Source of the DNA: Gigaspora margarita
Taxonomy: Eukaryota; Glomeromycota; Glomeromycetes; Diversisporales; Gigasporaceae
Assembly: GCA_009809945.1 (NCBI GenBank)
Contig: WTPW01000031.1
Span: forward strand, 805,638-869,637
Direction: 5' to 3'
Length of the DNA: 64,000 bases
Notes under the pieces: model-generated
What the model saw: the letters and a program-made list of their open reading frames with translations, nothing else
What the model was told of the DNA's origin: nothing
The model's database searches: none
Position numbers and translations under genes: made by a program
Shown: piece by piece, positions 22,531 through 35,452 of the stretch
How positions within the stretch are numbered: the first letter of the stretch is position 1
Layout: every line of letters starts with the position of its first letter

Positions 22531-24260
22531 CTTGTTTTGTGCTGCTTACTTTGTTGTTTGTTTTGTGTTTCTTGTATTGTTATCTAATTTGAACTGTAAT
22601 TCACTAGTTGCACCATACTTTTAGTGGTTTTGGTGTAAATTTTGCTTCTGTTTTGTTGGCCGGTGTAATTTTATAAACATGCTACATTTATGGTATCATC
22701 ACTTAGACGTTGTGAATTTTGTTGTATATTTGCCTTATTTTGTTGAATTAGTATTATTTTACTTTTGTGTAGTTACAAAACGTATTCGTTAAATATTATA
22801 AAAAGCTTGAAGTTGGTTTGTATAGTACTAGAATTAGGATTAGAATAGTTTAGATTTAGAATTAGAGTGAATTATTTAGATAGTGGTAGTGTTCTACATA
22901 AATCAGACCAGGTGGGTATTTTTAAAGATCCGAATTCAGTTTGAAATACAAATCGGATCTAAACTTAAGGTCCGAAACCATATCATGCAAATCTGGGTCC
23001 AGTCTGGATCTGTGAAATTTCAAAAGAATAGCATTGGGATGACCATAGTTATAACTAGCATTAGTTATAATTTACAGTTTTAAAATATGGCAAATCGTAT
23101 CTTATAGTTATGGTCTATTTATAGAGTTGTAGCTTAATTTTCGTAACTTGCGAATAAGAAGAATGCTACTTGCAATATTTTTGAATGAATTCATCGTAAG
23201 GATACAAAAAACTTACATTTTAGAAGTATTATTGTTATGGATCATAGCTTATTTATAGCATAATTGAAACATATGATTTTGGCGTAATTGCAACTATAAC
23301 TTGCCAAATGTTAGTATAACTCATTGAGATGAGTTGTATTACTAGGTAACACCCAATAAAAGCGCAATTTATATACAATTCAAAAATTTTATAAATCTTT
23401 ATTTCTATAAAACATTATTAAGGCCATTTGAATTTAAAGATTCGTTTAATGTTCTTTTTTTTTCTATATTTGCTTGAGGGGGAGCGGGGATAAACAAATA
23501 CTAATATTAAAGACCTAAATTAGGTTCAAAATGTACCTGATTTGGGTTTATTTATACTCATTTTTTTGATTTATTTATGTTTTTTATACTTATTTTCTAT
23601 TGGCTTGTTTAATATCGAGGGATGCTTCAGTGGTTAGGGGGTGCCATTAAATGAATTGTTAAATAATGGCCTAAATATATAAATCTATCCAGAGTATCAA
23701 TTGTTATAGCTTTATCAAATCATGATCAAAAAGGGCTATTTAATAAATTTGATTTTGAACCTATATGAAAATACCCAACAATTATTTTATTTATTAATGT
23801 TTTTTTTTTTGCAATTTAGTGTGATCTTGAAAAAACCAGTTACAGGCATATATGGTACGTGAAATAAAATTAAGTAAACCCTAAAATTAAATAATATATT
23901 AATAAAGTGCTTATAGGAAAGCAAAAAATGAGAACAAAAAGAAATACTCAACACTTAATAGTTCATTTGAAATTATTAAGAAATAAATCAATTAAAGCAT
24001 TGTGAATTGTGATTCACATAATAAACAATATATAAATTATCAAGCAATGATAGCATAATATGAAAACACATATATGCAAAAAAAAATAAAAAATGAGTAT
24101 TTTAGAATAACAAATATTTTAGAATAAAATAATTGCAAAAATAATAGACACTTATCCTATAACCGCATTTATAATATCAGTTAAAAAAAAAAAACGATTT
24201 AATTCAACCAGTTAAGATATAAAATTTTAATATTCTAGTTCTCTCAACCATGATCTCAAG
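22531..24260. other. Intergenic stretch
   Basis: No gene is recognised. 22920-23010 is a fragment of the dispersed GATCC/GGTCC-rich repeat. The rest is A/T-rich with A- and T-runs. Confidence 0.5.
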
Positions 24261-24264
24261 CATA

Positions 24265-26290
24265 TTGGTGATCATACAGTTTTTCCATCCAATCGATTTT
24301 GTTTGTTAATTAACATATCACTACTAATGCTGAACATTTGCTTGCTTAAAACACTTATAGCAGATATTGAAAGGCAATTTCTAGCAAATTTGGCAAGATT
24401 CGAATAACTGCTTTTATTTACTTGCCACTATTCTAAAATATCTGGATGCTAATCTACGAGTGGCATCATTAAATATATGTCAAGCTCGCTTTGCTGTTCT
24501 GTACATGTTCGTTTATAGATTTGTGAGATTATACTTTAAGGTGCTTCTGTAGTTGTGCTTGCTGTTGTTTGATTGGAGAGAGGTGCATATTAACTTTCAT
24601 ATTTATTTCTGATACTTAAATATTTATAAATTAATATACTCCCAATCATACTTTGATATATATTTAAAAAAATATTTACATATCCTTAATCTGTTTGATA
24701 AGTTGAGACGGCCATTCAAGTTCTTCGAAGTATCAAAATTTAAGCTGTGGATCTAGCATGACTGAAGCAATATGCAAGTTACTTGTCCTTTGGCAATATT
24801 CTAGAAGTTTATTAAATGCAGCCTCACACTCTTTCTTAAGCCATTCTAGTATACTATCTTTTAGTCTAGCATCTTCAAGAGATTTGAGCAATGAATTATA
24901 GAGAGGAACAACCAATAACAGTGTTGGATATTCTGACGATGACATAAATACGGTTACTAAATTGAATAAGAAATAAGGTTTTTTTTTTTTGTAAACTATA
25001 TTATATCTTACACTAAAATATACTAACTATCCTTAAAAGGTAATAAAACTTTGACAAGAAGTTCTATTGTTTTCCAATCATTATCGACCAAAATATATTG
25101 ATGTAATTCCGTTTCAGCAAAAGACATAGCATTCAACACTGTACGAAGTTTTAGTGCACGCTCACACATATAAAAGGTAGAATTCCACCATGTTGCTACG
25201 TCAAGAATTGGCTTTAACAGATTAGATAGCTTTAACTATTTGTAGCGTCTTCGTGATCCTTTAATACTTATTATTAATCTGCGTAACTAAAGAAATATAA
25301 GTAAAAAAATAAAACAATAAATATAGGGCCTCACAAAATCTTACTCAGAACAACTAGACACTTTGACTTATTGTTGAACAACAGGATAGCATACTACAAT
25401 TATGAATTATTAAAATTTTAGTATATCAATAATAACCTTTTCAACTTCATTTCTTATGATCTTTAAAATATACTGGACAGCAAGATTTAAGATATGATTA
25501 AAACACCATATTGATTGCTGTGCACTATCAAACCTAAAACTAGAAATTAGTACGGAATGAGAAAAATCACACAAAAATTTTATATTGGCAGATGTATTAT
25601 TACAGGTTATTGATATTAATTTTGACAATATTCCATTTTTTTGAAGACAGTCTTCTATTCTCTTTCCAATTTTAATACCCATATGCGAATCTTCTATAAA
25701 AATAAAATCAAGTAGGATATGTTTTATTTTCCACGATTGATTTAAATAATGAATCATGATAGCCATAAATGACTTTTTATTAGTAGAGGTTGTCCAAATA
25801 TCAGTTGTTATTGCTATACATCCAGGAACTTCCTGCAATTTTTCTTGAAGTTGTTTGTGATCTCCTTCAAAATTGTTCATAATGTGTCATTTTATTAGGT
25901 CAGCAGAAGGTGCTAAAAAACCCTCCTTAAGTATTTATATTTTACTATAACATTAATACATTAAATATGCTATTTAATATTATTTTTACCAACTGCAGTA
26001 GGTTCTAAGTAAGTAAATATAGACTTAAGTTCGTCGTCTTCAATGATTTGAAATGATCAATTATGTTTTATGATCTATCTTGTTATCATCTTAGTAAATT
26101 TTTGTTGGCTAAAGGGTTCATGTTAGCGGGCTTTATTACTTGATATTTTCAAAACACTAACTCCCTTCTTTACATTTGATTTCGCTAGTTTAGGCACTTT
26201 ATGTCTCTTAAAATGCCTTAAAAGATTTGACATTGTCCCATTGCTATAAACCAGTGACTTTTTACAAATATCACACGTGGCGCTATCTTT
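24265..26290 (-). pseudogene. Degenerate hAT-family transposase
   Basis: Fragments in the order expected for an hAT transposase on the minus strand. A BED-type zinc finger lies at about 26170-26280 (CDICKKSLVYSNGTMSNLL then RHFKRHK). The catalytic-core segment at 25410-25880 includes TTDIWTTSTNKKSF and CFNHILNLAVQ. VATWWNSTFYMCERALKLR is at about 25100-25200, ASVMLDPQLKF at 24733-24775, and the C-terminal dimerisation segment (SYSNLAKFARNCLSISAIS) at about 24300-24420. Frames shift between segments and several stops fall at expected Trp positions (MITR-stop-IIKHN-stop-SF and DILE-stop-WQ). It cannot encode a working enzyme but could once have mobilised the 8-bp-TSD MITEs nearby. Terminal inverted repeats were not identified. 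Confidence 0.85.
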
Positions 26291-26502
26291 TGCCTTTTTA
26301 AAATATTTTCATACTACAGATCTATAAAAGTCAGAGTATAAAATAAAGTCAATAAATAAAAGAATACAAAATAAAAAGTTAATATATATAAGAAGCCAAT
26401 AAATAAAGAATATTAAAAGTAAAGCTTTGTATATATTACCTATCGTTTGTAGAGCTTTTATTACAAGTTGGTCCCATTTGGGGTGATGATTTAGTTGGAC
26501 AG

Positions 26503-26605
26503 GATTCATCTTGATGCGGTTCATCTTGGCATGGTTCATTTTGATACGATTCATTTTGGTGCAATTCATCTTGCAATTCATCTTGCGATTCATCTAGGTA
26601 CAAAT
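26503..26605. repeat. Short tandem repeat, GGTTCATCTTGGCAT-like unit
   Basis: About seven degenerate copies of a roughly 15-nt unit built around TTCATCTTG. Read in reverse it gives the Met-Asn-Lys-rich frame MNRKMNCKMNCTKMN. It lies just upstream of the zinc-finger part of the hAT pseudogene and may derive from its N-terminal region. Confidence 0.6.
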
Positions 26606-26869
26606 CATCTGAGTAAAATTTATCATAGTACTAGAATAATGACTCATGTTCTTCTGATTCATCTTAAGACAATGATTCAGTTAACATTAAGAGTGTTTAA
26701 AGCGCAAGATTTAAAATAAATAGCCAACTTTTTTTAAATGCGTATTTTTTAACATATGCCATAATAAAAGAAAAACTGTAAGAACAACAAGGGACAATGA
26801 GAAAATAAATTATAATAATAAAAAAAAATTAAGTGTCTAAACACAAGTATTTATTTTTTTTCTTTTTTT

Positions 26870-27155
26870 TCATGCGGGTCTTCACAAGTTTTTTCTCATA
26901 CTTTTCTAAAAGCAAGTTCTAAAATGCAGGCTTTTTCTAAAAAAAACGTAATAGGCTTTCTTTTTTTTTATAGGCTTTCACAAGCTTTTCTTAGTTTTTT
27001 CTCATGCCTTTTAAAAAAAAGTCGCAAGTTCTAAAATGCAGGCTTTTTCTGAAAAAAAAACTATAATAAGAGTTCTTTTTTTCATGCGGCTTCACAAGCT
27101 TTTTTTTAGCTTTTTCTATACCTTTCTAAAAAAAAAAAGTCGCAAGTTCTAAAGA
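26870..27155. repeat. Tandem repeat of about 100-115 bp, three copies
   Basis: Three diverged copies, each containing GGCTTTCACAAGCTTTTCT, a CTTTTCTAAAAAAAAGTCGC-like part, and AAGTTCTAAAATGCAGGC. Non-coding. Confidence 0.65.
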
Positions 27156-27896
27156 CAAGTTTAAGTGCAGATCTAGTTTTTTTTTATTTATTATTGTTGA
27201 GTCATTGAGTTGCATTTATTCGTCATTATTTATCATTATAGAAGGTAATAGCATTCTTTATTCATTCTCATTCTAGTTCAATTAAGGTTAAAAAAAAAAA
27301 AAAAAAAACAACCAATCAGCATATGGTACTCTAATGGACCAGGCGAGCAAGTATTACCTGAGCAGACCTTCATGTGGGTCCAAAACCGTATCAGTTCTTG
27401 AAAATTATAGATCCGAACTCGGTCTGTTAACGGACCGAACCCAGACCAGACCCGGATCTTTGTGGAATACTAGTTAGTGATTAGGATTAAAGTGAATTTA
27501 TTTAGTTAGCTATTATGGTTAGAGCATTTAGTTAAAGAGCAAAGCAGAAGCAATAGCCATAGCGAAGCAATTACAGGATAAGCGAAGTAAGCCTTGTAGA
27601 CAACATAATATATATTGTTTTAATGAAGTTGTATATAGATGTGTATAGTTACACATAACTAACAAATAATAATATTTGGAACAATGTAAAATGTGCTATC
27701 ATTTTATAAATAAATAATTTCAAAGTTATAATTTGATAAATATAAAATTTTGTATAATGATAATGCCATATATAATTATGCATTATGTAATGATCACTAG
27801 TTTGATTTTTCTAACTTGTTGTCTATCTAAGCTTCCGATCTGGGCTTATGCTAATTTTTGAACCAATTTTCAAACTAGGTGATATTATCTAAAGTT
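27156..27896. other. Intergenic stretch
   Basis: Includes an A-run at 27289-27308 and a GATCC/GGACCGA-rich fragment at 27370-27470 like those at 10820 and 22920. No gene seen. Confidence 0.45.
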
Positions 27897-29160
27897 AGTG
27901 ATATGAGTTGGTAGCTACCGGTAGAAATCTACTACTAGTATCTACTAGTAGATAATAGTAAATACCGTTAGATAAATTATTATTATTTTTTTTTTTGTGT
28001 CAAAGTTTCCACTCTGGGGAAAGGCTTTTATTCAAGCAACCGGATCAAGAGTGCCTCTTTGGGCACCTGACATTTGTTACATTGATAAGGGTACAACTAG
28101 CTACACCTACAACTTTTGGTAGCTACCCAAAGGTTTTATACTAGCTGCTATACCTGCAACCCGCATACTAGTATTGCCTATTTAAACCCTCTGGTCCTTG
28201 CTTTGCCTGCCAATCCTACTTGTATCACTGGTACAGTTCTCAGATACATAAGTCAGTTGAGGCCAGTCCCGGATACTGTGCAGAGTCTCCTTAGGACTAA
28301 TTTATCTTTGTAGAACACTTGGAAGAGCAGTCCCTGTCCCACACAGGTATTACCTATGCTTCGGTAACTTATACTATAGCTTTACCTATATACTTGGAGT
28401 CAGGACTAACTATTAAACCCCTACCATTACCTACTTCTGCCCTTGTGAGGTTCACTTCAATCCCGATACCCACCACAACCTTCCTATCGGTCCTTTCTTA
28501 GTATCCCCAAACTTCCAAACTAATTAGCCCGGAAAGGTCAGTCAGCCCAGCTTTAAGTACTGAATGGACTCCCTCTTATTGGTACATGTTGCTAAAACAC
28601 ATGTCCTTTTTCTCTGGTGCGATTCCGGCAGCCAGGTTAGTGGACCACCTCCTTGAGGATCTTGCCATCCAGTTCTCTAGCTCCGGTTTTCGATCTTCCA
28701 ATTATAGTTAGCACCATCAAAGATCTTTGCTACTTCCTCACTCGGGACTTCCAAATGGGTATCCATCTTCCGATCCTTGAATTTTTGTGCGCCTGGCGGC
28801 TTCCATTCAAGATAGTGTACCAAAGGACCTACGAGGAGAAATGGTTACTATAATATAGGTCTATTTTTCAAAGTATTGTCAGTAGAATTTGAACCCTAGA
28901 TCTGCCGCTTGGGGGTAACAACTTACCAACTTCTCTAAGTCGCCACGTTAGATAAATTATATACAGAATAGATATCAATAAAATAATAGAATAAAATTTT
29001 AAAATTATATAATTAATTATAAATATCGAAAAGTATATGATTTGTCAAATAAATTTATTTATCATGTGACCAGTAGACTACTAGTAGTGGTGTGGTAGCT
29101 ACCGGTAGCTACCACCTACTAGTAGATACCAGTAGGTTCATGCCAAACTGGTAGAATTTA
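27897..29160. mobile_element. CTACCGGTAG element, copy 2, carrying a SINE
   Basis: Reverse-orientation relative of 11109-11375. The left end is GTGATATGAGTTGGTAGCTA and the right end ACTGGTAGAATTTACATTAC. The core ATGATTTGTCAAATAAATTT matches copy 1. The SINE at 27981-28945 splits it. CTACTAGTAG replaces CTACCGGTAG in many of the palindromes. Confidence 0.72.
27981..28945 (-). mobile_element. Long tRNA-headed SINE, copy B
   Basis: Reverse-strand copy of the element at 4495-5476. It is flanked by a perfect 15-bp TSD CGTTAGATAAATTAT (27966-27980, 28946-28960). The T-run at its left end is the poly(A) tail. GGCTTTTATTCAAGCAAC next to it is the complement of the AATAAAAGCC-containing 3' end. The tRNA-like head with B-box-like GGGTTCAAATT (reverse strand) is at the right end. 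Short plus-strand frames at 28116-28853 fall inside it and are not genes. Confidence 0.86.
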
Positions 29161-29400
29161 CATTACTACCTAAGATGAAAGTTAGGAACATTCAAATTTT
29201 AATATAGAAATAAGCAATTTAAAAATCTAACCTTTTTAATAATTTTTTAAAAGAATATGCAAATTTAAATCTTCTTTATTTAATTTGTCTATAATGGTAA
29301 TGCATTCTTTGATCTGACCTATCTATTTATATTTTGAAGTACTTCTAAAATATACAGGTTTTAAAAAATTTATATTTAATTAATAAGAATAGTTTATTAT

Positions 29401-30103
29401 AGGGATGTTAAGTCATTCAAATGAACCAGGTCTGAACCTGGTTCAAACTACTCTTTTTAGCTGTTCATTCAAAGAAAAATTAATGACAAGTTCTTGAACC
29501 AGTTTTATAATCTAGTTTATAAACCTGATTTATAAACTTAGTTTATAAACTTAGCTTATAAAACTGGTTTAAAAACTCAGTTTATATAAACTCGGTTACT
29601 GGTTATAGCAAAATCGTAATATGTATGATAAAGAAATCATCAGTAAATTAAATATAATTTGTAATACGGCATGTCGAAAGATATTTTGTCAATCAAAGTT
29701 ACCGCAAAGTCATATGATTCTATTGTATAGCAAGTTATAATGCAATCTTAATTTGTTAGTATGTATGTAATATTATTAGTATGAAACTTCGAGGGTTCAT
29801 CTAACAACTATAAATCTAACATTTATCATGACTAAATAAAAAAAACAATTAACTAGGCAGGTCAGACAATATCTGACCTACCTGAATAATTATTTCTTAC
29901 TGGATAGCTCTAGTGAACTTAGGTTCATGAACTAGAGTTTGAATTTCAAAATTAATCTTAAGTTCATACTTTAAGTTTATAAACTTAAGTTTAAACTTTA
30001 AAATTGAACTGAAGTTTATAAACTTTAGTTCAGTTTATTTTTTTCTTTGAACTTTATGGAACTGGACTGAAACTGAACTGAACAAACTACTTAACATCCC
30101 TAA
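29401..30103. mobile_element. MITE family delta, copy 1
   Basis: A 703-bp element beginning AGGGATGTTAAGTCATTC and ending CTACTTAACATCCCTAA, with TTTATTAT on both sides (29393-29400, 30104-30111), an 8-bp TSD. The interior is packed with GTTTATAAACT/AGTTCAAACT words that fold back on each other. Confidence 0.78.
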
Positions 30104-30154
30104 TTTATTATTAGATATTTAAAAAAATTCTTATGTATACTTTATTAATTTGGA

Positions 30155-30693
30155 ATAGGGATGTTAAGTGGTTCGTTCAGTCTGGTTCTGGTTCAGTCCC
30201 AAGAAGTTCAAAGAAAAAATGAACTAAACTGAAGTTCATGAACTTAAAGTTCAAACTTGAATTTGAACTTGAGTTCATAAACTCAAAGCATAAACTTCAG
30301 GCCAACTTTAAGTTCAAGCTCAAGTTTATGAACTAAGTTTATTTTATTCATTACTTATTAAATATATACAATATATACTTAGATGTACTGAATATAATAA
30401 GTGATATTGTACCAATAAAAACCTGTCTTTTATAAGATTCTAACTACGTATATATATTATTTGGTATGATCTACTTATAAGACATATATTATGTTTGAAC
30501 TACTAGTTCATAAACCGGGTATCTAAACTAGTTTTATAAATTAAGTCTATTAAACTAGATTTATAAACCAAGTTATGAACTAGATTATGAAACTGGTTCA
30601 GAAACTACTAGTTAATTTTTCTCTAAATGAACTATAAAAAAACTAGTTTGAACCAGGTTTAAACCCAGTTCATCTGAACTACTTAACATCCCT
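30155..30693. mobile_element. MITE family delta, copy 2
   Basis: A 539-bp element with ends ATAGGGATGTTAAGTGGTTC and GAACTACTTAACATCCCT, flanked by AATTTGGA (30147-30154, 30694-30701). Same internal AGTTCATAAACT-type words as the 29401 copy, only about 50 bp away. Confidence 0.78.
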
Positions 30694-30877
30694 AATTTGG
30701 AAATAGGTACATATATATGTATATACAGTATATGCTAGAGCTTTGCAAGTACTGATATATCATTATAATATACTAGTACTTGTAGATCTCTAGTATGTAC
30801 AAGTATATATATATGCACATATGTTCACTTTTATTTGTTATATATATATATATATATATTTTTTTTACTCTATTTTG

Positions 30878-30878
<1 letters not shown>

Positions 30879-30926
<48 letters not shown>

Positions 30927-31235
30927 TGTGTTAAGGTGAGGTCATGCCTCTGGTCTTTATTGAATGTATGTATTAATCGTTACAACATCGCTGTACAATC
31001 ATTATATACTATCTACTTTAAGTACCGAGACTTTGACTAATTTAACCATGACCTAAACCTACCAGAACCTTCCATATTCCCATATATATGGCTGACCTGG
31101 GTTTGTACGACCCTTTTCCAACCAACAATTGGTATTCACATGTCTGCCACTTTACCCACACTACCTAGTATCATCACTTCCAATTTGGTGTCAGTTGCCA
31201 GGTAGGTGCTTTGTGCTTCCAATTTGGTATACCTG
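30879..31235 (-). mobile_element. LINE-like 3' end with long poly(A), cut by the gap
   Basis: A 47-base T-run (30879-30925) is followed by GTGAGGTCATGCCTCTGGTC then TTTATT. This resembles the 3' tail of the LINE at 18351 (GCGAGGTCTGTCCTCGGTTC then CTTTATT). Read on the minus strand it is a polyadenylation-like site followed by a poly(A) tail. The body runs into the N gap, so size and coding capacity are unknown. Confidence 0.55.
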
Positions 31236-31667
31236 NNNNNNNNNNNNNNNNNNNNNNNNNNNNNNNNNNNNNNNNNNNNNNNNNNNNNNNNNNNNNNNNN
31301 NNNNNNNNNNNNNNNNNNNNNNNNNNNNNNNNNNNNNNNNNNNNNNNNNNNNNNNNNNNNNNNNNNNNNNNNNNNNNNNNNNNNNNNNNNNNNNNNNNNN
31401 NNNNNNNNNNNNNNNNNNNNNNNNNNNNNNNNNNNNNNNNNNNNNNNNNNNNNNNNNNNNNNNNNNNNNNNNNNNNNNNNNNNNNNNNNNNNNNNNNNNN
31501 NNNNNNNNNNNNNNNNNNNNNNNNNNNNNNNNNNNNNNNNNNNNNNNNNNNNNNNNNNNNNNNNNNNNNNNNNNNNNNNNNNNNNNNNNNNNNNNNNNNN
31601 NNNNNNNNNNNNNNNNNNNNNNNNNNNNNNNNNNNNNNNNNNNNNNNNNNNNNNNNNNNNNNNNNNN
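31236..31667. other. Assembly gap (432 N)
   Basis: Uninterrupted N run. The poly-T comb begins immediately after it. Confidence 0.99.
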
Positions 31668-34600
31668 TTTTTTTTTTTTTTTTTTTTTTATTACATTATT
31701 TTTTTTTTTTTTTGTAAACCTTCGCAATTTTTTTTTTTTTTATAAACTTATGAAATTTTTTTTTTTTTTTCAGAATATTACATATTTTTTTTTTTTTCGT
31801 AAGTTTATACTATTTTTTTTTTTTTTTATTACGAGGTGTAATTTTTTTTTTTTTTTATGGTATAGTAAATTTTTTTTTTTTTTTAATGTAATTATGCATT
31901 TTTTTTTTTTTAAATATGAAAACTTGTTTTTTTTTTTTTTTTTTTGCAATATTTTTTTTTTTTTTTTTAATTTTCAAAATTTTTTTTTTTTTTTTTTTTT
32001 CACATAATTATGTTTTTTTTTTTTTTTTCACAATATTTCGTTTTTTTTTTTTTTTTAATATAAAATTTATTTTTTTTTTTTTATTATTATATATTATTTT
32101 TTTTTTTTTTTTATTAATATTACATATTTTTTTTTTTTTTATATTAGGCCATGCTTTTTTTTTTTTTTTTCTCATAACCCAGCTTTTTTTTTTTTTCCAG
32201 GTAAGAAAATTTTTTTTTTTTTTTTTAGCAAAATTTTAACTTTTTTTTTTTTTCAATGCACCAAGACTTTTTTTTTTTTTTTTCATGCAACCAAACATTT
32301 TTTTTTTTTTGACCGGACATCCATGTTTTTTTTTTTTTTTTAACAATGTTTAGCTTTTTTTTTTTTTCTGATAATCTATTTTTTTTTTTTTTTTTTTTAC
32401 AGATCATAATTTTTTTTTTTTTTTAACCCCTTAACCCTTTTTTTTTTTTTTTTTGTCTCTAGTGCCATTTTTTTTTTTTTTGAAGCCTCAATAGGATTTT
32501 TTTTTTTTTTTTAATGGTTGTGATTTTTTTTTTTTTTTGTGTCTTTGGTGGTTTTTTTTTTTTTTTTTATATCTTGACGTATTTTTTTTTTTTTTTTTAT
32601 TTTCTTTAGTTTTTTTTTTTTTTTTTGTTGTTGGCCATGTTTTTTTTTTTTTGTCATTGATGATTGTTTTTTTTTTTTTTTTGATTTCATCATGGTTTTT
32701 TTTTTTTTTGGTAGTACCGTTGTTTTTTTTTTTTTTTTTACTTATATATATATTTTTTTTTTTTTTTATTTTTATCAATTATTTTTTTTTTTTTTTTTAT
32801 AGCTTTCCATTTTTTTTTTTTTTTGTCTTCTAAGTTGGTTTTTTTTTTTTTTTATTCTAGCTATCCATTTTTTTTTTTTTGTTGGTGACATTTTTTTTTT
32901 TTTTTTTTTTGTCATTTCATTTCGTTTTTTTTTTTTTCGTGATGCTTTTTAATTTTTTTTTTTTTTTATCTATATTTTTTTTTTTTTTTTTTTTGTGGGT
33001 TTTTTTGTATTTTTTTTTTTTTTTAGGATTATTTAGTATTTTTTTTTTTTTAGTAGGGTTAGGGTTTTTTTTTTTTTTTTTTAGAATATATGGCTTTTTT
33101 TTTTTTTTATAAATATGATACTTTTTTTTTTTTTTTTTGGATATTTGTTACATTTTTTTTTTTTTTTTACCAACTGAATATTTTTTTTTTTTTTTATCAT
33201 CAAACCCGATTTTTTTTTTTTTTTTAAGGGGCTATCTTTTTTTTTTTTTTTTGATGCGTCAGATCTTTTTTTTTTTTTTGCCATCTAGTTGTAGTTTTTT
33301 TTTTTTTTTAATTATCAGCTAGGTTTTTTTTTTTTTAATGAATAAATGAATTTTTTTTTTTTTTTTGTGAAATTTTTTATTTTTTTTTTTTTTAATTGAT
33401 TAATTCCATTTTTTTTTTTTTTTATTCTGATGCATTCTTTTTTTTTTTTTCCCGGAATTTGGGGATTTTTTTTTTTTTTTGTCCCTTATATGCATTTTTT
33501 TTTTTTTACGATAATTACACATTTTTTTTTTTTTTTTATATTGCCGGGTCATTTTTTTTTTTTTTTATAATTTTAATTTTTTTTTTTTTTTTTTTTTTAA
33601 AACTTAAATTTTTTTTTTTTTGTTGCCAGATTAAAATTTTTTTTTTTTTTTATGAGAAACAAATATTTTTTTTTTTTTGGCCTTATATACAGTTTTTTTT
33701 TTTTTTTTTTACAAATATTTTATTTTTTTTTTTTTCTTCATTGCATCTAATTTTTTTTTTTTTTTCAAAAAACTAACCCTTTTTTTTTTTTTTCGCTTAT
33801 TCCATAGTTTTTTTTTTTTTTTCTTCTTTGTTTTCTTTTTTTTTTTTTTTGGCTATTTCTTTTGTTTTTTTTTTTTTTTCATTTCGCTTTCTTTTTTTTT
33901 TTTTTTCCTAAAAATAGTATATTTTTTTTTTTTTTTAAAAAAATATTTCTTTTTTTTTTTTTTGTTTTTGCAAATTGCTTTTTTTTTTTTTTTTGTTCTT
34001 GAAAAGTTTTTTTTTTTTTTAAGCTAGTATTCTTGTTTTTTTTTTTTTTTGTTGTGAAGTATCGTTTTTTTTTTTTTTAAATAAAATAAAAATTTTTTTT
34101 TTTTTTTAAACAAAAAACAAATTTTTTTTTTTTTCTGAATAAAAAAAAATTTTTTTTTTTTTTTATTCTTCATTTCTTTTTTTTTTTTTTTGCGTTCTTG
34201 CAGATTTTTTTTTTTTTTTTTCTAGGTTAATGTTTTTTTTTTTTTTTTAAAAGTTGTAAAGTATTTTTTTTTTTTTTTTTGGTTTTTCTGCATTTTTTTT
34301 TTTTTTAAGAGTTCTGCTCTTTTTTTTTTTTTTTTTAAAATAAATTAATTTTTTTTTTTTTTAACAAATAAAAAAATTTTTTTTTTTTTTTTTTGTAAAA
34401 ATTTGCTTTTTTTTTTTTTTAACTAAATTATTTCTTTTTTTTTTTTTTTTTGGAAATTGCTAATTTTTTTTTTTTTTTGTTCTTGCAGAGTTTTTTTTTT
34501 TTTTTTAGTTTGGGTTGGCTTTTTTTTTTTTTTGAAAAATTATTTGTTTTTTTTTTTTTTTTTTCTTGTAAAGTGCCTTTTTTTTTTTTTAATGAAAAAA

Positions 34601-35414
34601 ATTAATTTTTTTTTTTTTTTAAAAAGAAAAAAAATTTTTTTTTTTTTAAAACAAAACAAAAATTTTTTTTTTTTTTTACAAAAAAGTGAAATTTTTTTTT
34701 TTTTAAGATCTAATTATATTTTTTTTTTTTTTTTTCTGATTTTGTAATTTTTTTTTTTTTTATCATGTAAGATTTTTTTTTTTTTTTTTTTTATTAGTTC
34801 AAGCGTTTTTTTTTTTTTAGATCTACTGATCCATTTTTTTTTTTTTTTCTAAAATATTTCAATTTTTTTTTTTTTATATTTCGATTTGTATTTTTTTTTT
34901 TTTTTAGAAAATCTTATAGTTTTTTTTTTTTTTGTAAATTTACGTAATTTTTTTTTTTTTTTTTACAATTTTTTTATTTTTTTTTTTTTAATCTTAAATT
35001 TACATTTTTTTTTTTTTTTAAATTTACAATTTTTTTTTTTTTTTTTAGAAAATCGTAAATTTTTTTTTTTTTTTTTTGTAAATTTATGATTTTTTTTTTT
35101 TTTATAAAACTTACATAGTTTTTTTTTTTTTTTTACGTAAGTTTATATTTTTTTTTTTTTTATAAAAACTTGCAATTTTTTTTTTTTTTTTATTTTGCTG
35201 CTGTTTTTTTTTTTTTTTTGGTACTTTGCAAGTTTTTTTTTTTTTTTTCCTAGCACTTTGCTTTTTTTTTTTTTCAAATATTTTTGGTATTTTTTTTTTT
35301 TTTTTTTAGCTTTTAGCATTTTTTTTTTTTTTTAAAACATGAACTCTTTTTTTTTTTTTTTGGAGATTGGACTTCTTTTTTTTTTTTTATTCAGTTTGTT
35401 TATTTTTTTTTTTT

Positions 35415-35452
<38 letters not shown>

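Noticed and set aside
22185..22624. Overlapping hydrophobic frames resembling membrane proteins
   Set aside because: Translations of TTGGTATCATCACTTTGG-type low-complexity repeats in two frames at once.
23625..23660. A-box-like GATGCTTCAGTGGTTAGG, possible tRNA or SINE head
   Set aside because: No matching B box or cloverleaf downstream, and no TSD or tail.
28116..28853. Three plus-strand frames of 60-66 residues
   Set aside because: All fall inside SINE copy B on its antisense strand; copy A has no equivalent conserved frames.
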